Source of the DNA: Planctomycetia bacterium
GTDB lineage: Bacteria; Planctomycetota; Planctomycetia; Pirellulales; UBA1268
Assembly: GCA_026401075.1 (NCBI GenBank)
Contig: JAPLNQ010000267.1
Coordinates: 1-41,703, forward strand
DNA: 41,703 nt
Reading direction: 5' to 3'
How positions within the stretch are numbered: position 1 is the first letter of the stretch; each line of letters begins with the position of its first letter. Below the pieces are notes generated by a model. That model saw only the letters and a program-made list of their open reading frames with translations. It was not told where the DNA came from and searched no databases. A program made the position numbers and the translations under genes. Positions 16,193 to 26,390 of the stretch are shown in pieces.

Positions 16193-18895
16193 ATGGTCAA
16201 GTTCCCGGCCGTCAGCCTGCTCCTCGCGACCCTTGCGGCCACCGCCGCCGGGGCCGCCGAGTCTACGGTCGTGGCCAGGGTCAAGGCCTCGACCCCGCCG
16301 CTTCTGGCCGCCCATTGTGCCGACTGCCACGGCCCCGATGACGCTGGCGGCGGATTTCGAATCGACACGCTCCCGGCGGAGATCGACTCAGCCGGCACGG
16401 CCGACCGCTGGCGGAAGGTGCTCAACGTCTTGAATGCGGGTGAGATGCCGCCGAAAGACGCCGAGCAGCTCACGCCCGCTGCCAAGGCCGACCTGCTGGA
16501 GGATCTCTCCAAGGCGATCGTTGTGGCCGGCAAGGCGCTCGCCGACACCGGCGGCCGCACCACGATGCGACGGCTGAACCGTCGCGAGTATGCCAACACG
16601 CTCCGCGAGCTGCTGGGTGTGCAGCCGCGTCCCGATGGGCTGCCCGCTGATGGCGGCTCGGGCACGTTCGATACCGCGGGCGAAAGACTCTTCATCTCGG
16701 CAGATCAGATCGAGCAGTACCACGAGATCGCCGCGGCCGCGATCCAGGAGTCGTGGCGGCGGTATGGCACGGTGCATCCGTCCCGCACCCATCGGGTCGA
16801 GGCCGAGACAAGCACGCCGGGTGTACGGAGCAGACTGGCCAAGCGGCTGGACGAACGCCGGCGGTTTGTCCTTTGGAAGAATGCCGTGGAGGCTGCCTCC
16901 CGCAAGCCTGAGAATCAGGCCGCCGCCGCCGACATTCGCAAGGCGAATCCCAATCAGCCCGAGCCACTCCTGCACGGCTGGAAGAAGTTGCAGGGGGCCC
17001 CGTCACCGACCGATTTTCAGTTCAATGACTCCGTGCACGCAGTCGAGATGGGCAGCCGCGACTGGAATCTGCGGGTGCCCTACCACACGGCCTATGCGTC
17101 GCATCCGGCCATTGAAAAAGGGGCGTTCCTCGGCGTCAACGACCCCTATGTGAACATCCACCTGCAGTTTCGCGTGCCCGGGGAATGGCCCCCGGGCGCC
17201 TACGTGCTCAGGCTCCGCGTAGCGGCGACCGAGGAGTCGCTCCCCGACCGACGGTTCATCGTCTGTGGCCGCGCAGGGGCCGAGGACGGGCCTGCCGACT
17301 GCTGCGAGGTCACGGGCTCGATGAAGGAGCCGCAGATCGTCGAGATCCCGGTTGAGACTGAAGGTTCGCAGATTTTTGTCTTCAGGGAGAAGGGTAGCTA
17401 CGACAACGACAATCGGGGGCATCGCATCTTCTTCGACGCCTTCAACGCCAACGGCATCGGTCCGCCGCTGGGCATCTGGATCGACTGGATGGAGATCGAG
17501 GGGCCTCTGCCCGCGAAGCAGCAGGCACCGTCGGCGCTCGCCGAACTGCTGACCGTGCCGGCCGCCCCGCAGCCGACCGCGACGCAGCCGACCGCGACGC
17601 AGCCGACCGCGACGCAGCCGACCGCGACGAAGCCCTCCGCCGAGCAGGATATTCGCGGCGTGCTCGAACGGTTTGCCACACAGGCATTCCGCGGCCGCCG
17701 GCCCGAGCCGGCGTTTCTCAACCGTCTTCTCGCGATCTACGAGCGGGAGCGGGCTGCCGGCCAGCCGTTTCGCGAGGCGGCGACGGAATCGCTGGCGACC
17801 ATGCTCTCGTCGCCACACTTTCTTTATCTGGCAGAGCCGACGGAGTCGCAGGAGCGAAGGCCGCTCGACGGGCTCGAACTCGCCAGCCGGCTCTCCTATT
17901 TCCTGTGGAGCGGGCCGCCCGACGACGCCCTGCTCGAGTCCGCCCGTTCGGGCGAGCTTCTGAAGCCGGAAGGACGGGCCGCACAGGTCGAGCGGATGCT
18001 CGACGATCCGCGATCGCGGGAGTTCGTCACGGCGTTCACGCATCAGTGGCTCGGAGTCGAACGCCTCGACTTTTACCAGTTCAAGGACAGCGTGTATCCC
18101 CGCTACGACCCGAAGACCAAAGACGCTTCTCGGCAGGAAATCTACGAGACGGTCGCGATGCTCCTGAAGGAAAATCTGAGCCTCCGCAACCTTCTGAAGA
18201 GCGACTTCGTGGTCGTCAATTCGATGCTGGCGAGGTATTACGGCCTCGATGGGGTCAGCGGCGACGCGTATCGGATGGTGAAGCTGCCGGACGGCTCGCC
18301 TCGGGGCGGGCTCCTCGGCATGGCGGCCGTGGCCGCCATGGGAAGCAATGGCGAACAGACGAGCCCGGTGGAGCGGGGCGCATGGGTGCTACGGAAACTG
18401 CTCCACGACCCGCCGCCTCCCGCCCCACCCAACGTGCCGCAGATCACGAGGCTCGAGGGCCAACTGCTCACCACGCGCGAGCGTCTCCGGATGCATCAGG
18501 AAGAGCCGCAGTGCGCGTCGTGCCACCGAACGATCGACCCGATCGGGTTCGGCCTGGAGAACTTCGATGCCGTCGGCATGTGGCGGTCGAAGGACTCCTA
18601 TCAGAAGACCGGTCTGGGCACGAAGGAATGGGAGATCGACCCGTCCGGGGCGTTTCACAACGGTCCTGCGTTCAAAGATTTCAATGAGCTGCGGGAGATC
18701 GTGGCCTCTCGGCACACCGACTTCGCGACGGGCTTCGCCGAGGCCCTGCTTGCATACGCCCTTGGCCGGCCGGTTGGGTTTTCAGACGACGACCTCGTGA
18801 AGACGATCGTTGACCGGGCCGCTACCAAAGACTTTTCCGTTCGCGAGTTCATTCATGCGGTCGTCCAGAGCCCGGCCTTCTGCACGAAACAATAG
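16193..18895 (+). CDS. DUF1592-family planctomycete cytochrome protein (PSCyt1/PSD domains)
   Basis: This 900-aa exported protein has a signal peptide ([22 protein letters not shown]). A haem c motif, CADCH at residues 42-46, lies in a planctomycete cytochrome domain. The DUF1587 block follows ([20 protein letters not shown]), then the long middle domain with [26 protein letters not shown]. After it come DUF1595/DUF1592 regions ([20 protein letters not shown]), a DUF1588 region with a second haem-like motif, CASCH at 774-778 followed by [17 protein letters not shown], and a terminal DUF1585 region. A four-fold QPTAT repeat forms a linker. These proteins occur with DUF1552 partners, as here, and are thought to act in periplasmic electron transfer or oxidative catabolism; no reaction is established. 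The first 26 codons of the ORF track lie over the promoter region and are excluded. Confidence 0.9.
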   Translation: MVKFPAVSLLLATLAATAAGAAESTVVARVKASTPPLLAAHCADCHGPDDAGGGFRIDTLPAEIDSAGTADRWRKVLNVLNAGEMPPKDAEQLTPAAKADLLEDLSKAIVVAGKALADTGGRTTMRRLNRREYANTLRELLGVQPRPDGLPADGGSGTFDTAGERLFISADQIEQYHEIAAAAIQESWRRYGTVHPSRTHRVEAETSTPGVRSRLAKRLDERRRFVLWKNAVEAASRKPENQAAAADIRKANPNQPEPLLHGWKKLQGAPSPTDFQFNDSVHAVEMGSRDWNLRVPYHTAYASHPAIEKGAFLGVNDPYVNIHLQFRVPGEWPPGAYVLRLRVAATEESLPDRRFIVCGRAGAEDGPADCCEVTGSMKEPQIVEIPVETEGSQIFVFREKGSYDNDNRGHRIFFDAFNANGIGPPLGIWIDWMEIEGPLPAKQQAPSALAELLTVPAAPQPTATQPTATQPTATQPTATKPSAEQDIRGVLERFATQAFRGRRPEPAFLNRLLAIYERERAAGQPFREAATESLATMLSSPHFLYLAEPTESQERRPLDGLELASRLSYFLWSGPPDDALLESARSGELLKPEGRAAQVERMLDDPRSREFVTAFTHQWLGVERLDFYQFKDSVYPRYDPKTKDASRQEIYETVAMLLKENLSLRNLLKSDFVVVNSMLARYYGLDGVSGDAYRMVKLPDGSPRGGLLGMAAVAAMGSNGEQTSPVERGAWVLRKLLHDPPPPAPPNVPQITRLEGQLLTTRERLRMHQEEPQCASCHRTIDPIGFGLENFDAVGMWRSKDSYQKTGLGTKEWEIDPSGAFHNGPAFKDFNELREIVASRHTDFATGFAEALLAYALGRPVGFSDDDLVKTIVDRAATKDFSVREFIHAVVQSPAFCTKQ
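17570..17629 (+). repeat. Four perfect 15-bp tandem repeats encoding QPTAT
   Basis: Four identical copies of cagccgaccgcgacg lie head to tail within the DUF1592-type gene and are followed by a diverged fifth unit. They encode a Pro/Thr linker between the beta-sandwich-like middle and the PSD domains. Exact identity at the DNA level suggests recent slippage expansion, so copy number may vary between strains. Confidence 0.95.
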
Positions 18896-18934
18896 ACCTG
18901 ACACGCCGCCGCCACACGTTCCGGAGATGCCCCC

Positions 18935-20203
18935 ATGCCCATGCCATCCCGCCGCCGGGTGCTCCAGGCAGCGACTACGCTCCTGGCCCTCCCCTCGCTT
19001 GAATCGCTCGGCTTCCGCAGGTTTGCACGGGCGGCAGCAGCGGCGGCCAGGCCGAAGCGGATGGTCTGTCTTGGCATCGGCTACGGCGTGACCGAGGAGA
19101 CATGGTTTCCGAAGAAAGACGATGTCGGCGCCGGCTACACGCTCACCGATGGGCTCGCGCCGCTCGCCCGGCACAAAGACAGCTTCACGGTCGTGCAGGG
19201 CTGCACGCATGCGTTCGCGGGCGACCCGCACGGCGGCAGCACGGTGTGGCTCACCGGCGCCGGCCCCACAAAATCGCTCTCGATGGACCAGGTCGTGGCC
19301 GGCCAACTCGGCAGCGACACACGGTTTGCGTCGCTTCAACTCAACGGCAGTGAGCCCGGCCTCGACGGTGCTGGACACGGACCTGGCCTGTCCCTGGCCT
19401 GGGATCGCCGCGGGAAGCCGATCGCGGGTTTCAATAGCCCCGTGATCGCCTTCCACAAGCTCTTCTCGGCCGACGACGTGCCGCTCGCACAGCGGCAGCA
19501 GATGCTCGTCAAAAAGCGGAGCGTGCTCGACGCGGTGCTCGAAGACGCGAAGAGCGTGCAGCGCGGGCTCAGTGCCGCCGACACCGACAAGCTCGACGAA
19601 TATTTCCAGGGAGTCCGCGATATCGAGACGCGGCTCGCGAAGGAAGAACGCTGGCTGGGTGCGGCCAAGCCGAAGACGCCGCTCCCGCAACCGGGCGAAG
19701 GCTTGGTCGGCCGAGAGGAGGTCTTGATCATGTACGACCTGCTCGTGGCGGCTCTGCAGACCGACAGCACACGCGTCGTCACCTACCGTCAGCCAATCCA
19801 GCACCTGCTCAAGAGCCTGGGGATTGCGGTGGCCTCCCACGACATGAGCCACTACCACCCCGGCGACCGGATGGCGGCCTCGCAGAAACGCGACCTCGCG
19901 CAGAGCGAGATGCTGGCCACGCTTCTCGACAAGCTGAAGGCCACGAAGGAGACGGATGGGTCGAGCCTGTTTGACCACACGACCGTGGTCTTTGGCAGCA
20001 CGATCCGCTCGATCCACTATCTCGACAACTGCCCCACCCTGATCGCGGGCGGCGGCGCCGGCATCACACTGGGCCACCATGTCGTCCAGCCGAGGAATAC
20101 GCCGCTGTGCAACGTCTGGCTCACGTTGCTCAAGGGCACGGGAGTCGAGACCGACGCCTTCGGTGACAGCACGGGCACCGTGAAAGAACTGACGGTCGGA
20201 TAG
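18935..20203 (+). CDS. DUF1552 exported protein
   Basis: This 422-aa protein begins with a Tat-like signal (SRRRVLQAATTLLALPSLESLG) and continues with DUF1552 features: KRMVCLGIGYGV near the start, HGGSTVWLTGAGP, the LDAVLEDAKSVQRGLSAADTDKLDEYFQGVRDIETRL helix block, SHDMSHYHPGD, and GSTIRSIHYLDNCPTLIAGGG near the end. Tat signals indicate export of a folded protein. DUF1552 genes nearly always follow a DUF1592-type cytochrome gene in planctomycetes, and here the gap is 39 nt, so the two products probably act together outside the cytoplasm. The biochemical role of the family is not established. Confidence 0.9.
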   Translation: MPMPSRRRVLQAATTLLALPSLESLGFRRFARAAAAAARPKRMVCLGIGYGVTEETWFPKKDDVGAGYTLTDGLAPLARHKDSFTVVQGCTHAFAGDPHGGSTVWLTGAGPTKSLSMDQVVAGQLGSDTRFASLQLNGSEPGLDGAGHGPGLSLAWDRRGKPIAGFNSPVIAFHKLFSADDVPLAQRQQMLVKKRSVLDAVLEDAKSVQRGLSAADTDKLDEYFQGVRDIETRLAKEERWLGAAKPKTPLPQPGEGLVGREEVLIMYDLLVAALQTDSTRVVTYRQPIQHLLKSLGIAVASHDMSHYHPGDRMAASQKRDLAQSEMLATLLDKLKATKETDGSSLFDHTTVVFGSTIRSIHYLDNCPTLIAGGGAGITLGHHVVQPRNTPLCNVWLTLLKGTGVETDAFGDSTGTVKELTVG

Positions 20204-20332
20204 GCCGGGGAAGCCCGGCTCACGAACGTGCACGGGAACGTCGTGAAGCGTATTCTCTCCTGACCTTTGGTTCGTGACTGGTCACACCACGACTCACCTC
20301 GACCCCCAACCTCAACGCCTGCACACTCCGCG

Positions 20333-21283
20333 ATGCTGACCATGCGCCTGCTTTCAACGACCGCATGCAAGGCCCTGCTGACGGTGATCGCCTTGGCGAT
20401 CATGCCACGCGACGGCTTGGCCGCCGAGATCGTGCGGGTCGTGGTCTGGGACGAGCAGCAGCCTGCGCAGAAGGAGGCCTACGATAACTTCCTCGGCGAC
20501 TGCATCGCTGATCACCTGAAGAAAGTGCCTGGGCTCGAAGTGAGGTCGGTCAACATCAACGACGGCGAACAGGGGCTCTCCCCCGCGATCGTCGATTTTG
20601 CCGAGGTGCTCGTGTGGTGGGGCCATGTTCGTCAGGCAGAGATCAAACCCGAGACGGGCCGCGACATCGTGGCCCGCGTCAAAGCGGGCCGTCTCACGCT
20701 GGTGGCGGTCCACTCGGCCCACTGGGCGATGCCCTTCATGGAGGCGATGAACGAGCGGGCCCGCGAGGATGTTCGTAGGTCGTTTGCCGACGTACCGGCC
20801 AACATGCTCTCGATCGAAGAGGTGCCCGTGATGGGCCGCAAAGCACCGCTCCGCGAGGCCCGACTGACGCCGGCCAGCGACGTGCAGAAATTTCCCGATG
20901 GCCGCGTACAGGTCCGGCTGCAAATGCCGAACTGCTGCTTTCCGGCCTACCGCAACGACGGGCGACCGAGCCAAGTGAGGGTGCTGATGCCTGGCCATCC
21001 ACTGATGGCGGGCCTTCCGGAGGCGTTCACGTTGCCGCGTACGGAGATGTACGACGAGCCATTTCACGTCCCCGCTCCCGACCTTGTGCTCATGGAGGAA
21101 CGCTGGGAGTCAGGCGAGTGGTTTCGCAGCGTCATGGTCTGGCAGGTGGGCGAGGGACGGGTGATCTACATCCGCCCCGGTCATGAGACGTATCCGATCT
21201 ACAAAGATAGAAATATGCTGCGGCTGGTTGAGAACGCCGCGCGTTGGCATGGCGAATCAGTGGTACCGGCAACACCACAGTGA
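20333..21283 (+). CDS. Exported ThuA-like domain protein
   Basis: This 316-aa protein has a signal peptide (LLSTTACKALLTVIALAIMPRDGLAA). A ThuA-like, glutamine-amidotransferase-fold domain follows: VRVVVWDEQQP, FAEVLVWWGHVRQAEI, GRLTLVAVHSAHWAMPF, MPGHPLMAGLP, and VMVWQVGEGRVIYIRPGHETYPIY near the end. ThuA proteins were first linked to trehalose use, but most members are uncharacterised, and planctomycetes have many exported copies. The ORF track's first 22 residues are not signal-like; ATGs at 20333 and 20342 are both possible starts and neither has a strong ribosome-binding site. The gene lies between the DUF1552 and DUF6797 genes on the same strand and overlaps the latter by about 35 nt if its ATG at 21249 is used. 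Confidence 0.8.
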   Translation: MLTMRLLSTTACKALLTVIALAIMPRDGLAAEIVRVVVWDEQQPAQKEAYDNFLGDCIADHLKKVPGLEVRSVNINDGEQGLSPAIVDFAEVLVWWGHVRQAEIKPETGRDIVARVKAGRLTLVAVHSAHWAMPFMEAMNERAREDVRRSFADVPANMLSIEEVPVMGRKAPLREARLTPASDVQKFPDGRVQVRLQMPNCCFPAYRNDGRPSQVRVLMPGHPLMAGLPEAFTLPRTEMYDEPFHVPAPDLVLMEERWESGEWFRSVMVWQVGEGRVIYIRPGHETYPIYKDRNMLRLVENAARWHGESVVPATPQ

Positions 21284-24200
21284 GAACCCATTGAGATCCG
21301 ATTTCCGCCGCAATCACCTGATTCAACGAAAAAGCTTCGCGACATGCGGCCTGTTCGTCGTCGTATTCGCTACCGCAATCGGTGGAGGGCCGTCTCCGCT
21401 CCCCGCCGCAGAGCCGGCGACGCTGGCCGAGCAGCTCACCCGCGAGGGTATCGCAGCGCTGGCCACTGCCGCCGAGCAATTGGGCGATCCTCGCAAGGGG
21501 GCGGTGCTCTTTCATACGCAGCACCTCAGTTGCACCAAATGCCATGCCGCTGGCACGGGGGCATCGCCGCTGGGCCCGAATCTCGCGGAGGTCCGGAAGG
21601 TTGAAAAAGGTTCGCCGGGAGCAACGCAGCCGGCCAAGGGAGCCACGCCGTCCCTCGTCGAGGACCTCGTGGAGTCATTGCTCGAGCCGTCGAAGACGAT
21701 CCGTCCCGAGTATCGTCCGGTCACGATCCTCACGGAGGAAGGGCAGAGCGTGTCGGGGATCGTCGTCAGCGAGTCTCCAGAGGCGATCGTGCTTCGCGAC
21801 GCCGCGGACCCGGGCCGGGAGATGACGATTCCCCGCACTGACATCGAGTCGCGGACCGAGTCGCCGGTGTCGCTCATGCCCGCGGGCTTGGTCAACCTGC
21901 TGGCCGATCGGCAGCAGTTCCTCGACGTCGTGTGTTACCTCGCCGAGATCGGCCGCGGTGGGCACGACCGGGCGGCCGAGTTGCGACCCGACCCCGCGCT
22001 CCTGGCCCCGCCCACTCCAGCAGCCTATGAACGCGACATCGATCACGCTGGATTCATCGCCGACTGGGACGATCCCGCGAAGGCGGCCGATGCCTTCAAG
22101 CGGGGCGAGAAGATCTACAGCATGGTCTGTGTCAACTGCCATGGCACGAAATCGTCTCCCGGATCGCTTCCCACGGCACCGCGGTTTGCCACTTCGCCGC
22201 TCAAGGCCGGCGCGGATCCCTACGCGATGTACCGAACGCTCACCAACGGCGTGGGGCAGATGGTGGCCCAGACATGGATGGTGCCGAGTCAGAAGTACGA
22301 CGTCATCCACTACATCCGCGAGGCTTATTTCCGAACCGACAAGCCGAACCACTCTGGCGGCGTGACCGGCGACTATCTCGCCGCACTGCCGAAGGGCTCG
22401 AGCCGGGGCCCCGCTCCCACCACCATCGAACGCTGGCGAACCCATGACTATGGGCCATTTCTGTCTGCCAGCATCGAGGTCGGGGACGACGGCACGAACG
22501 TGGCGCGGAAGGGGCTGGCGGTGAGGCTCGATACGGGATCGGGTGGGATCGCCCGCGGTCGGACCTGGATCCTCTACGAACTCGACACGCTGCGGGCGGC
22601 CGCCGTCTGGTCGGGCGACGGCTTCATCGATTGGCACGGGATCAATTTCGACGGGATGCACGGCCGGCATCCGCGGATCGAAGGGCGGCTCCTCGCGTCC
22701 ACGCCCACGCTCCCCGGCTGGGCCGATCCGCAGAGTGGATCGTTCGCTGACCCGCGGCCACTGGGACGGGACGGGCAGCCCTACGGACCGCTGCCAGCAT
22801 CGCGTGGGAGGTTCCATTCGCTGCATCACGCTGGCGATCGCGTCGTTCTGGAATACACGATTGGCGACACGCGGGTGCTGGAGACGGCGAGGCTCGAGCC
22901 GGGAGAGTCCGACGCCGCCGATCCCACGGTGACTCGGATCTGGTGGATTGAGCCGCATGCCCAGCCGCTTGCCGTGCGGGTGGCGAGGGTCGATGCCGGG
23001 AAGGGCACGGTGGCCGCAGCGATCGTCGGGAGGATGCCTACCAGCGACGCGAGCGTGGCGGAACAGGACGGATTCCACGTGCTCACTCTGCCGCCACGAG
23101 CCGCTTCGCTCGTCATCGGCGTGGCCTTGGCAGCAGGCGGACGGCAATCGCTCGCCGAGCAGGTCGCGAAACTGCCGGAACCAGATGATCTGGCGGCCCT
23201 CGTCCAGTTGCCGGCTCGAAACAACTGGAGCACGGCCGTGGAAACAGCCGTCGTGCCGGCCGCGGATCTGGCCACTGATTTGCAACCGTTTGCGACCGAC
23301 GTGCTGACGCCCCCTTCCCCGAACCCCTGGAACGCCCAGGTGCGATTCAGCGGGATCGACTTTCTTGGCAACGACGTCGCGGCGCTGAGCACCTGGGATG
23401 GCGACGTGTGGACCGTCGCCGGGCTGGCGGCAACGAACGGAAAGCTGTCGTGGCGTCGGATCGCGTCGGGGCTGTATCAGCCGCTCGGGCTGAAGGTGCT
23501 TGACGGCGCCATTCATGTCTCCTGCCGCGATCGGATCGTCGTGCTGCGCGATCTCGACGGTGATGGCTGCACCGATCGCTACGACACGTTCAACAGCGAC
23601 CACCAGGTGACGGAGCATTTTCATGAGTTTGCGATGGGCCTTGAGACCGATGCGGAGGGCAATCTTTATTACGCCAAAAGCGCACGTCATGCGCTTCCGG
23701 CGGTCGTGCCGCATCACGGCACGCTATTGAAGGTCGCACGTGATGGCTCATCGACCGAGATCGTCGCGACCGGCTTCCGCGCGGCCAACGGTGTCTGCGT
23801 CGAGCCCGACGGCACGTTCTTTGTGACCGACCAGGAGGGGCACTGGAACCCGAAGAACCGGATCAATCATGTCCGCCGCGGCGGCTTCTACCGCACCATG
23901 TTCGGGTATCACGACGTGACCGACTCGAGCGACTCTGCGATGGAGCCGCCGCTGGCCTGGATCACGAACGCGTTCGACCGCTCGCCCGCGGAACTGCTGC
24001 GGGTGCCGCCGGAAACGTGGCATCCGCTTCAGGGCGGACTGCTCGAACTCTCCTACGGGCAGGGACGCATTCATTTCGTGCTCCCCGAGCAGGTGCCCGC
24101 GGCTCAGCCGGACAGCCGGCAGCTGCTCCAGGGTGGACTGGTGCAGTTGCCACTCGCCGACCTGCCCACTGGCATCATGCGCGGACGCTTTTCCGCCGCC

Positions 24201-24623
24201 GATGGCCAACTCTATGCCTGCGGCCTGTTCGCTTGGGCCGGTAACCGCACTGAACAGGGAGGCTTTTTCAGGATCCGTCGGACCGCCGCGTCGCTGAGGC
24301 TGCCGCTCGAGATGGCCGCCACGGCCAAAGGCCTGCGGCTCACCTTCAGCGATCCGCTCGATGAGGAGCGGGCTGCCACTGCGGAACAATGGACATACAC
24401 GTCGTGGAGTCTCAAGCGGACGGAACGATACGGCTCGGACCACATCGACGAGCGCCGCCATCGAGTGGAGTCCGTGCAGGTGTCGAGCGACGGCCGTAGC
24501 GTGACGATCGGCATCGAGGACTTTTCCCCGACCATGGGCTACGAACTCTCTTGGAACGTGCCCGCAGCCGACGGTAGACCCCTCAGGGGCCGCATCCATG
24601 GCACGGTGCATGCCACGCCGTAG
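21249..24623 (+). CDS. Large exported DUF6797 protein with two haem c motifs
   Basis: This protein of about 1124 aa has a delayed signal segment (SFATCGLFVVVFATAIGGG). A Pirellula/Verrucomicrobium-type haem-binding domain follows (CTKCH at residues 95-99, with SLVEDLVESLLEPSKTIRPEY after it), then a second cytochrome c motif, CVNCH at 294-298. A DUF6797 domain comes next (RWRTHDYGPFLSASIEV, FIDWHGINFDGMHG) and then a C-terminal beta-propeller-like part with DLDGDGCTDRYDTF and FFVTDQEGHWNPKNRINH. The layout suggests a periplasmic dehydrogenase-like or electron-transfer protein acting with the other products of the set. The start is uncertain: the ATG at 21249 overlaps the ThuA gene, while a TTG at 21291 would avoid the overlap and give a better-placed signal peptide. 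A terminator-like hairpin lies 92 nt after the stop. Confidence 0.85.
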   Translation: MANQWYRQHHSENPLRSDFRRNHLIQRKSFATCGLFVVVFATAIGGGPSPLPAAEPATLAEQLTREGIAALATAAEQLGDPRKGAVLFHTQHLSCTKCHAAGTGASPLGPNLAEVRKVEKGSPGATQPAKGATPSLVEDLVESLLEPSKTIRPEYRPVTILTEEGQSVSGIVVSESPEAIVLRDAADPGREMTIPRTDIESRTESPVSLMPAGLVNLLADRQQFLDVVCYLAEIGRGGHDRAAELRPDPALLAPPTPAAYERDIDHAGFIADWDDPAKAADAFKRGEKIYSMVCVNCHGTKSSPGSLPTAPRFATSPLKAGADPYAMYRTLTNGVGQMVAQTWMVPSQKYDVIHYIREAYFRTDKPNHSGGVTGDYLAALPKGSSRGPAPTTIERWRTHDYGPFLSASIEVGDDGTNVARKGLAVRLDTGSGGIARGRTWILYELDTLRAAAVWSGDGFIDWHGINFDGMHGRHPRIEGRLLASTPTLPGWADPQSGSFADPRPLGRDGQPYGPLPASRGRFHSLHHAGDRVVLEYTIGDTRVLETARLEPGESDAADPTVTRIWWIEPHAQPLAVRVARVDAGKGTVAAAIVGRMPTSDASVAEQDGFHVLTLPPRAASLVIGVALAAGGRQSLAEQVAKLPEPDDLAALVQLPARNNWSTAVETAVVPAADLATDLQPFATDVLTPPSPNPWNAQVRFSGIDFLGNDVAALSTWDGDVWTVAGLAATNGKLSWRRIASGLYQPLGLKVLDGAIHVSCRDRIVVLRDLDGDGCTDRYDTFNSDHQVTEHFHEFAMGLETDAEGNLYYAKSARHALPAVVPHHGTLLKVARDGSSTEIVATGFRAANGVCVEPDGTFFVTDQEGHWNPKNRINHVRRGGFYRTMFGYHDVTDSSDSAMEPPLAWITNAFDRSPAELLRVPPETWHPLQGGLLELSYGQGRIHFVLPEQVPAAQPDSRQLLQGGLVQLPLADLPTGIMRGRFSAADGQLYACGLFAWAGNRTEQGGFFRIRRTAASLRLPLEMAATAKGLRLTFSDPLDEERAATAEQWTYTSWSLKRTERYGSDHIDERRHRVESVQVSSDGRSVTIGIEDFSPTMGYELSWNVPAADGRPLRGRIHGTVHATP

Positions 24624-24714
24624 CAGGCACGCCCAATAACTCGCCGCGCGGACCGCTTGAACTCGTCAATCGCCGGTTCCTGATGGCACGTGGGGCAGTG
24701 GTCATTCCCGGAGT

Positions 24715-24740
24715 CCCCCGGCTTCCGCCGGGGGCTTTTA
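24715..24740 (+). terminator. Hairpin after the DUF6797 gene, copy 2 of the recurring palindrome
   Basis: The same 8-bp stem (cccccggc / gccggggg) as at 13455 is present with loop ttcc and tail cttttatt. It lies between convergent genes. On the plus strand it has the form of a rho-independent terminator for the DUF1592-DUF6797 set. Confidence 0.7.
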
Positions 24741-24771
24741 TTCCAGCGATACGCTCCCTCAATCGGTTGCG

Positions 24772-26136
24772 TCACTCAGGTTCGATCTCGACCATGAGTT
24801 GGCCATCGTTGTCGGCCAACTCGCCCGGCGGGTCGTTGAGCTTGCAGAAGACCGTGCCGTCAGTGGCCGCGGTGAACTCGCGGCGCCCACCTTCAGCGAC
24901 CACGACAAACCGCGGGCGGCCGCCGTCGGCTGGGTTCTCCACCCACTGTGCCACGAGCAGCTTGCCGAGCGGCCGTCCGCGATACCACCGCAGTGAGATA
25001 CCATCGGCCTCTGTTTCCAGCCGCAGCGGGGGCTCGGCGGCAGGCCCGGTCAGCGTGCCGATCGTGCAGCGGCCCGTCGCTTGCAGCGAATAGCGTGCCC
25101 CCTTGCGGAGCGACCAGCCGGAGTTCTGCCAGCCGCGGTCCGCGGCGACGCTGATCGTTTGCCGGGAGTCGAGCGGCCGGCCAGAAGCAGAGGTCCAGTC
25201 GATGCCGGAACGGGTGAAGTCGTAGCCGTAGTCGATCTCGGCGGTGAAGGCATCAAAATCTCGTTCGGCCTGATCGCCGTCCCAGCCGGTTGTCCCCATG
25301 AGCCGCTGGTTGAAGTTTCCATCGAGCGGGCCGCGTTCGGCCGCGGCGAAGACGGCCGCGTGCCGCGGATGCAGTGAGAGCAGCGCCACGGCTGCCCAGC
25401 TGCCGGCATAGGCAGAGAGATCGCGGTGGTTCGCTCCCGGCGTCATGAAGATGTCGGCGAGACCGGGACACTCGCCGGCGGCTCGCAATGCCCGGATCTT
25501 TTCGATGCGACCGAGCTGTTCGACATCGGCAGCCCGCTGCGGCAGCGGCGTCGACACGAAGCGACCGATCGTGCCTCCGGGATTGTGATTGTCGTCGTCG
25601 AGACGATGCGTGGCGAGGCACTCGGCGATGCCCTCCGTATACCACGGCGGCGTGTCGAGCGACCGGAGCGTGAGCGTGAGGGCGTGCACGCCCTCGTGCA
25701 GCAGCAGATGACGACGGTAGGCCGGATTCGACTGGTCGGCCATCCAGAATCGATGGCCGTGGCAATGGCCGTTGGCAAAGTCGGGGATCTTCTCAGGGAG
25801 CAGACCGGCCGCACGAAACCGCTCGCGATCGACGACGAGGCAGCCGAAGGCCCGCCACTTTTCATGCGCCGCGGGATCGAGGGCGTAGTGTGCGCACCAA
25901 GCCGCCCACGCCTCGTCGAAGACGCGGGGCAGATCCTCGACGCCGTCGCCGGCGCGGGCCGGTCGATCGGTGACGAGCACGAGGTGGTCGCCCTCCAGCA
26001 CCCGGAGTCCTGCCCGTCGTGCCGACGCCGTGAGGGAATCGACCGAGGGTGCATCGATCGCGTCGGCAGCAGCGCACCACATGCCGGGCAGACAGACAGC
26101 CAGAACCGACACGACGATGAGCGACCAGAACCGCAT
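24772..26136 (-). CDS. Exported HExxH metallopeptidase-like protein
   Basis: This 454-aa protein has a signal peptide (MRFWSLIVVSVLAVCLPGMWCAAA) and a zinc-peptidase motif, HEGVH at residues 147-151. WYTEGIAECLATH follows 17-21 residues later and supplies a candidate third ligand Glu, the gluzincin arrangement seen in planctomycete DUF1570-like proteins. The C-terminal 140 residues look like a beta-sandwich that may bind a ligand or surface. The ORF track runs 157 codons further upstream, but that stretch lacks coding character and the signal peptide begins at the ATG at 26136. It is the last gene before the convergent hairpin. Peptidase activity is inferred from the motif; substrate is unknown. 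Confidence 0.75.
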   Translation of the reverse strand: MRFWSLIVVSVLAVCLPGMWCAAADAIDAPSVDSLTASARRAGLRVLEGDHLVLVTDRPARAGDGVEDLPRVFDEAWAAWCAHYALDPAAHEKWRAFGCLVVDRERFRAAGLLPEKIPDFANGHCHGHRFWMADQSNPAYRRHLLLHEGVHALTLTLRSLDTPPWYTEGIAECLATHRLDDDNHNPGGTIGRFVSTPLPQRAADVEQLGRIEKIRALRAAGECPGLADIFMTPGANHRDLSAYAGSWAAVALLSLHPRHAAVFAAAERGPLDGNFNQRLMGTTGWDGDQAERDFDAFTAEIDYGYDFTRSGIDWTSASGRPLDSRQTISVAADRGWQNSGWSLRKGARYSLQATGRCTIGTLTGPAAEPPLRLETEADGISLRWYRGRPLGKLLVAQWVENPADGGRPRFVVVAEGGRREFTAATDGTVFCKLNDPPGELADNDGQLMVEIEPE

Positions 26137-26390
26137 GGGCGTCGAGTGTAGGCCGCGGATGGAGCAGATTTCCAACCCGATCAAACCCCGCAGCTTGCCA
26201 TGGTTACCTAGTCGATGCCGGCGAGGCAAGGCGTGCCGTGAGCCGCCTACGCATTCCACCGGATTCGTTGGAAAACCCGATGTTTCGTTGCGGCACCCGC
26301 GGCTCCCTGCGCGCGGAGTCATGAAAAGTCCTCTCGGGGCTTGGGGTGGTGGCCTGTTACAACCCTGGCGTTGCCAGGAGGGCGAACAAC

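Noticed and set aside
17570-17629. Possible CRISPR or regulatory repeat array
   Set aside because: The four units are contiguous 15-mers without spacers, in frame within a coding region; they encode a QPTAT linker.
20206-20227. Short GC hairpin after the DUF1552 gene (gccggg/cccggc)
   Set aside because: The stem is only 6 bp and no T-tract follows, and the next gene is close on the same strand, so a terminator is not supported.
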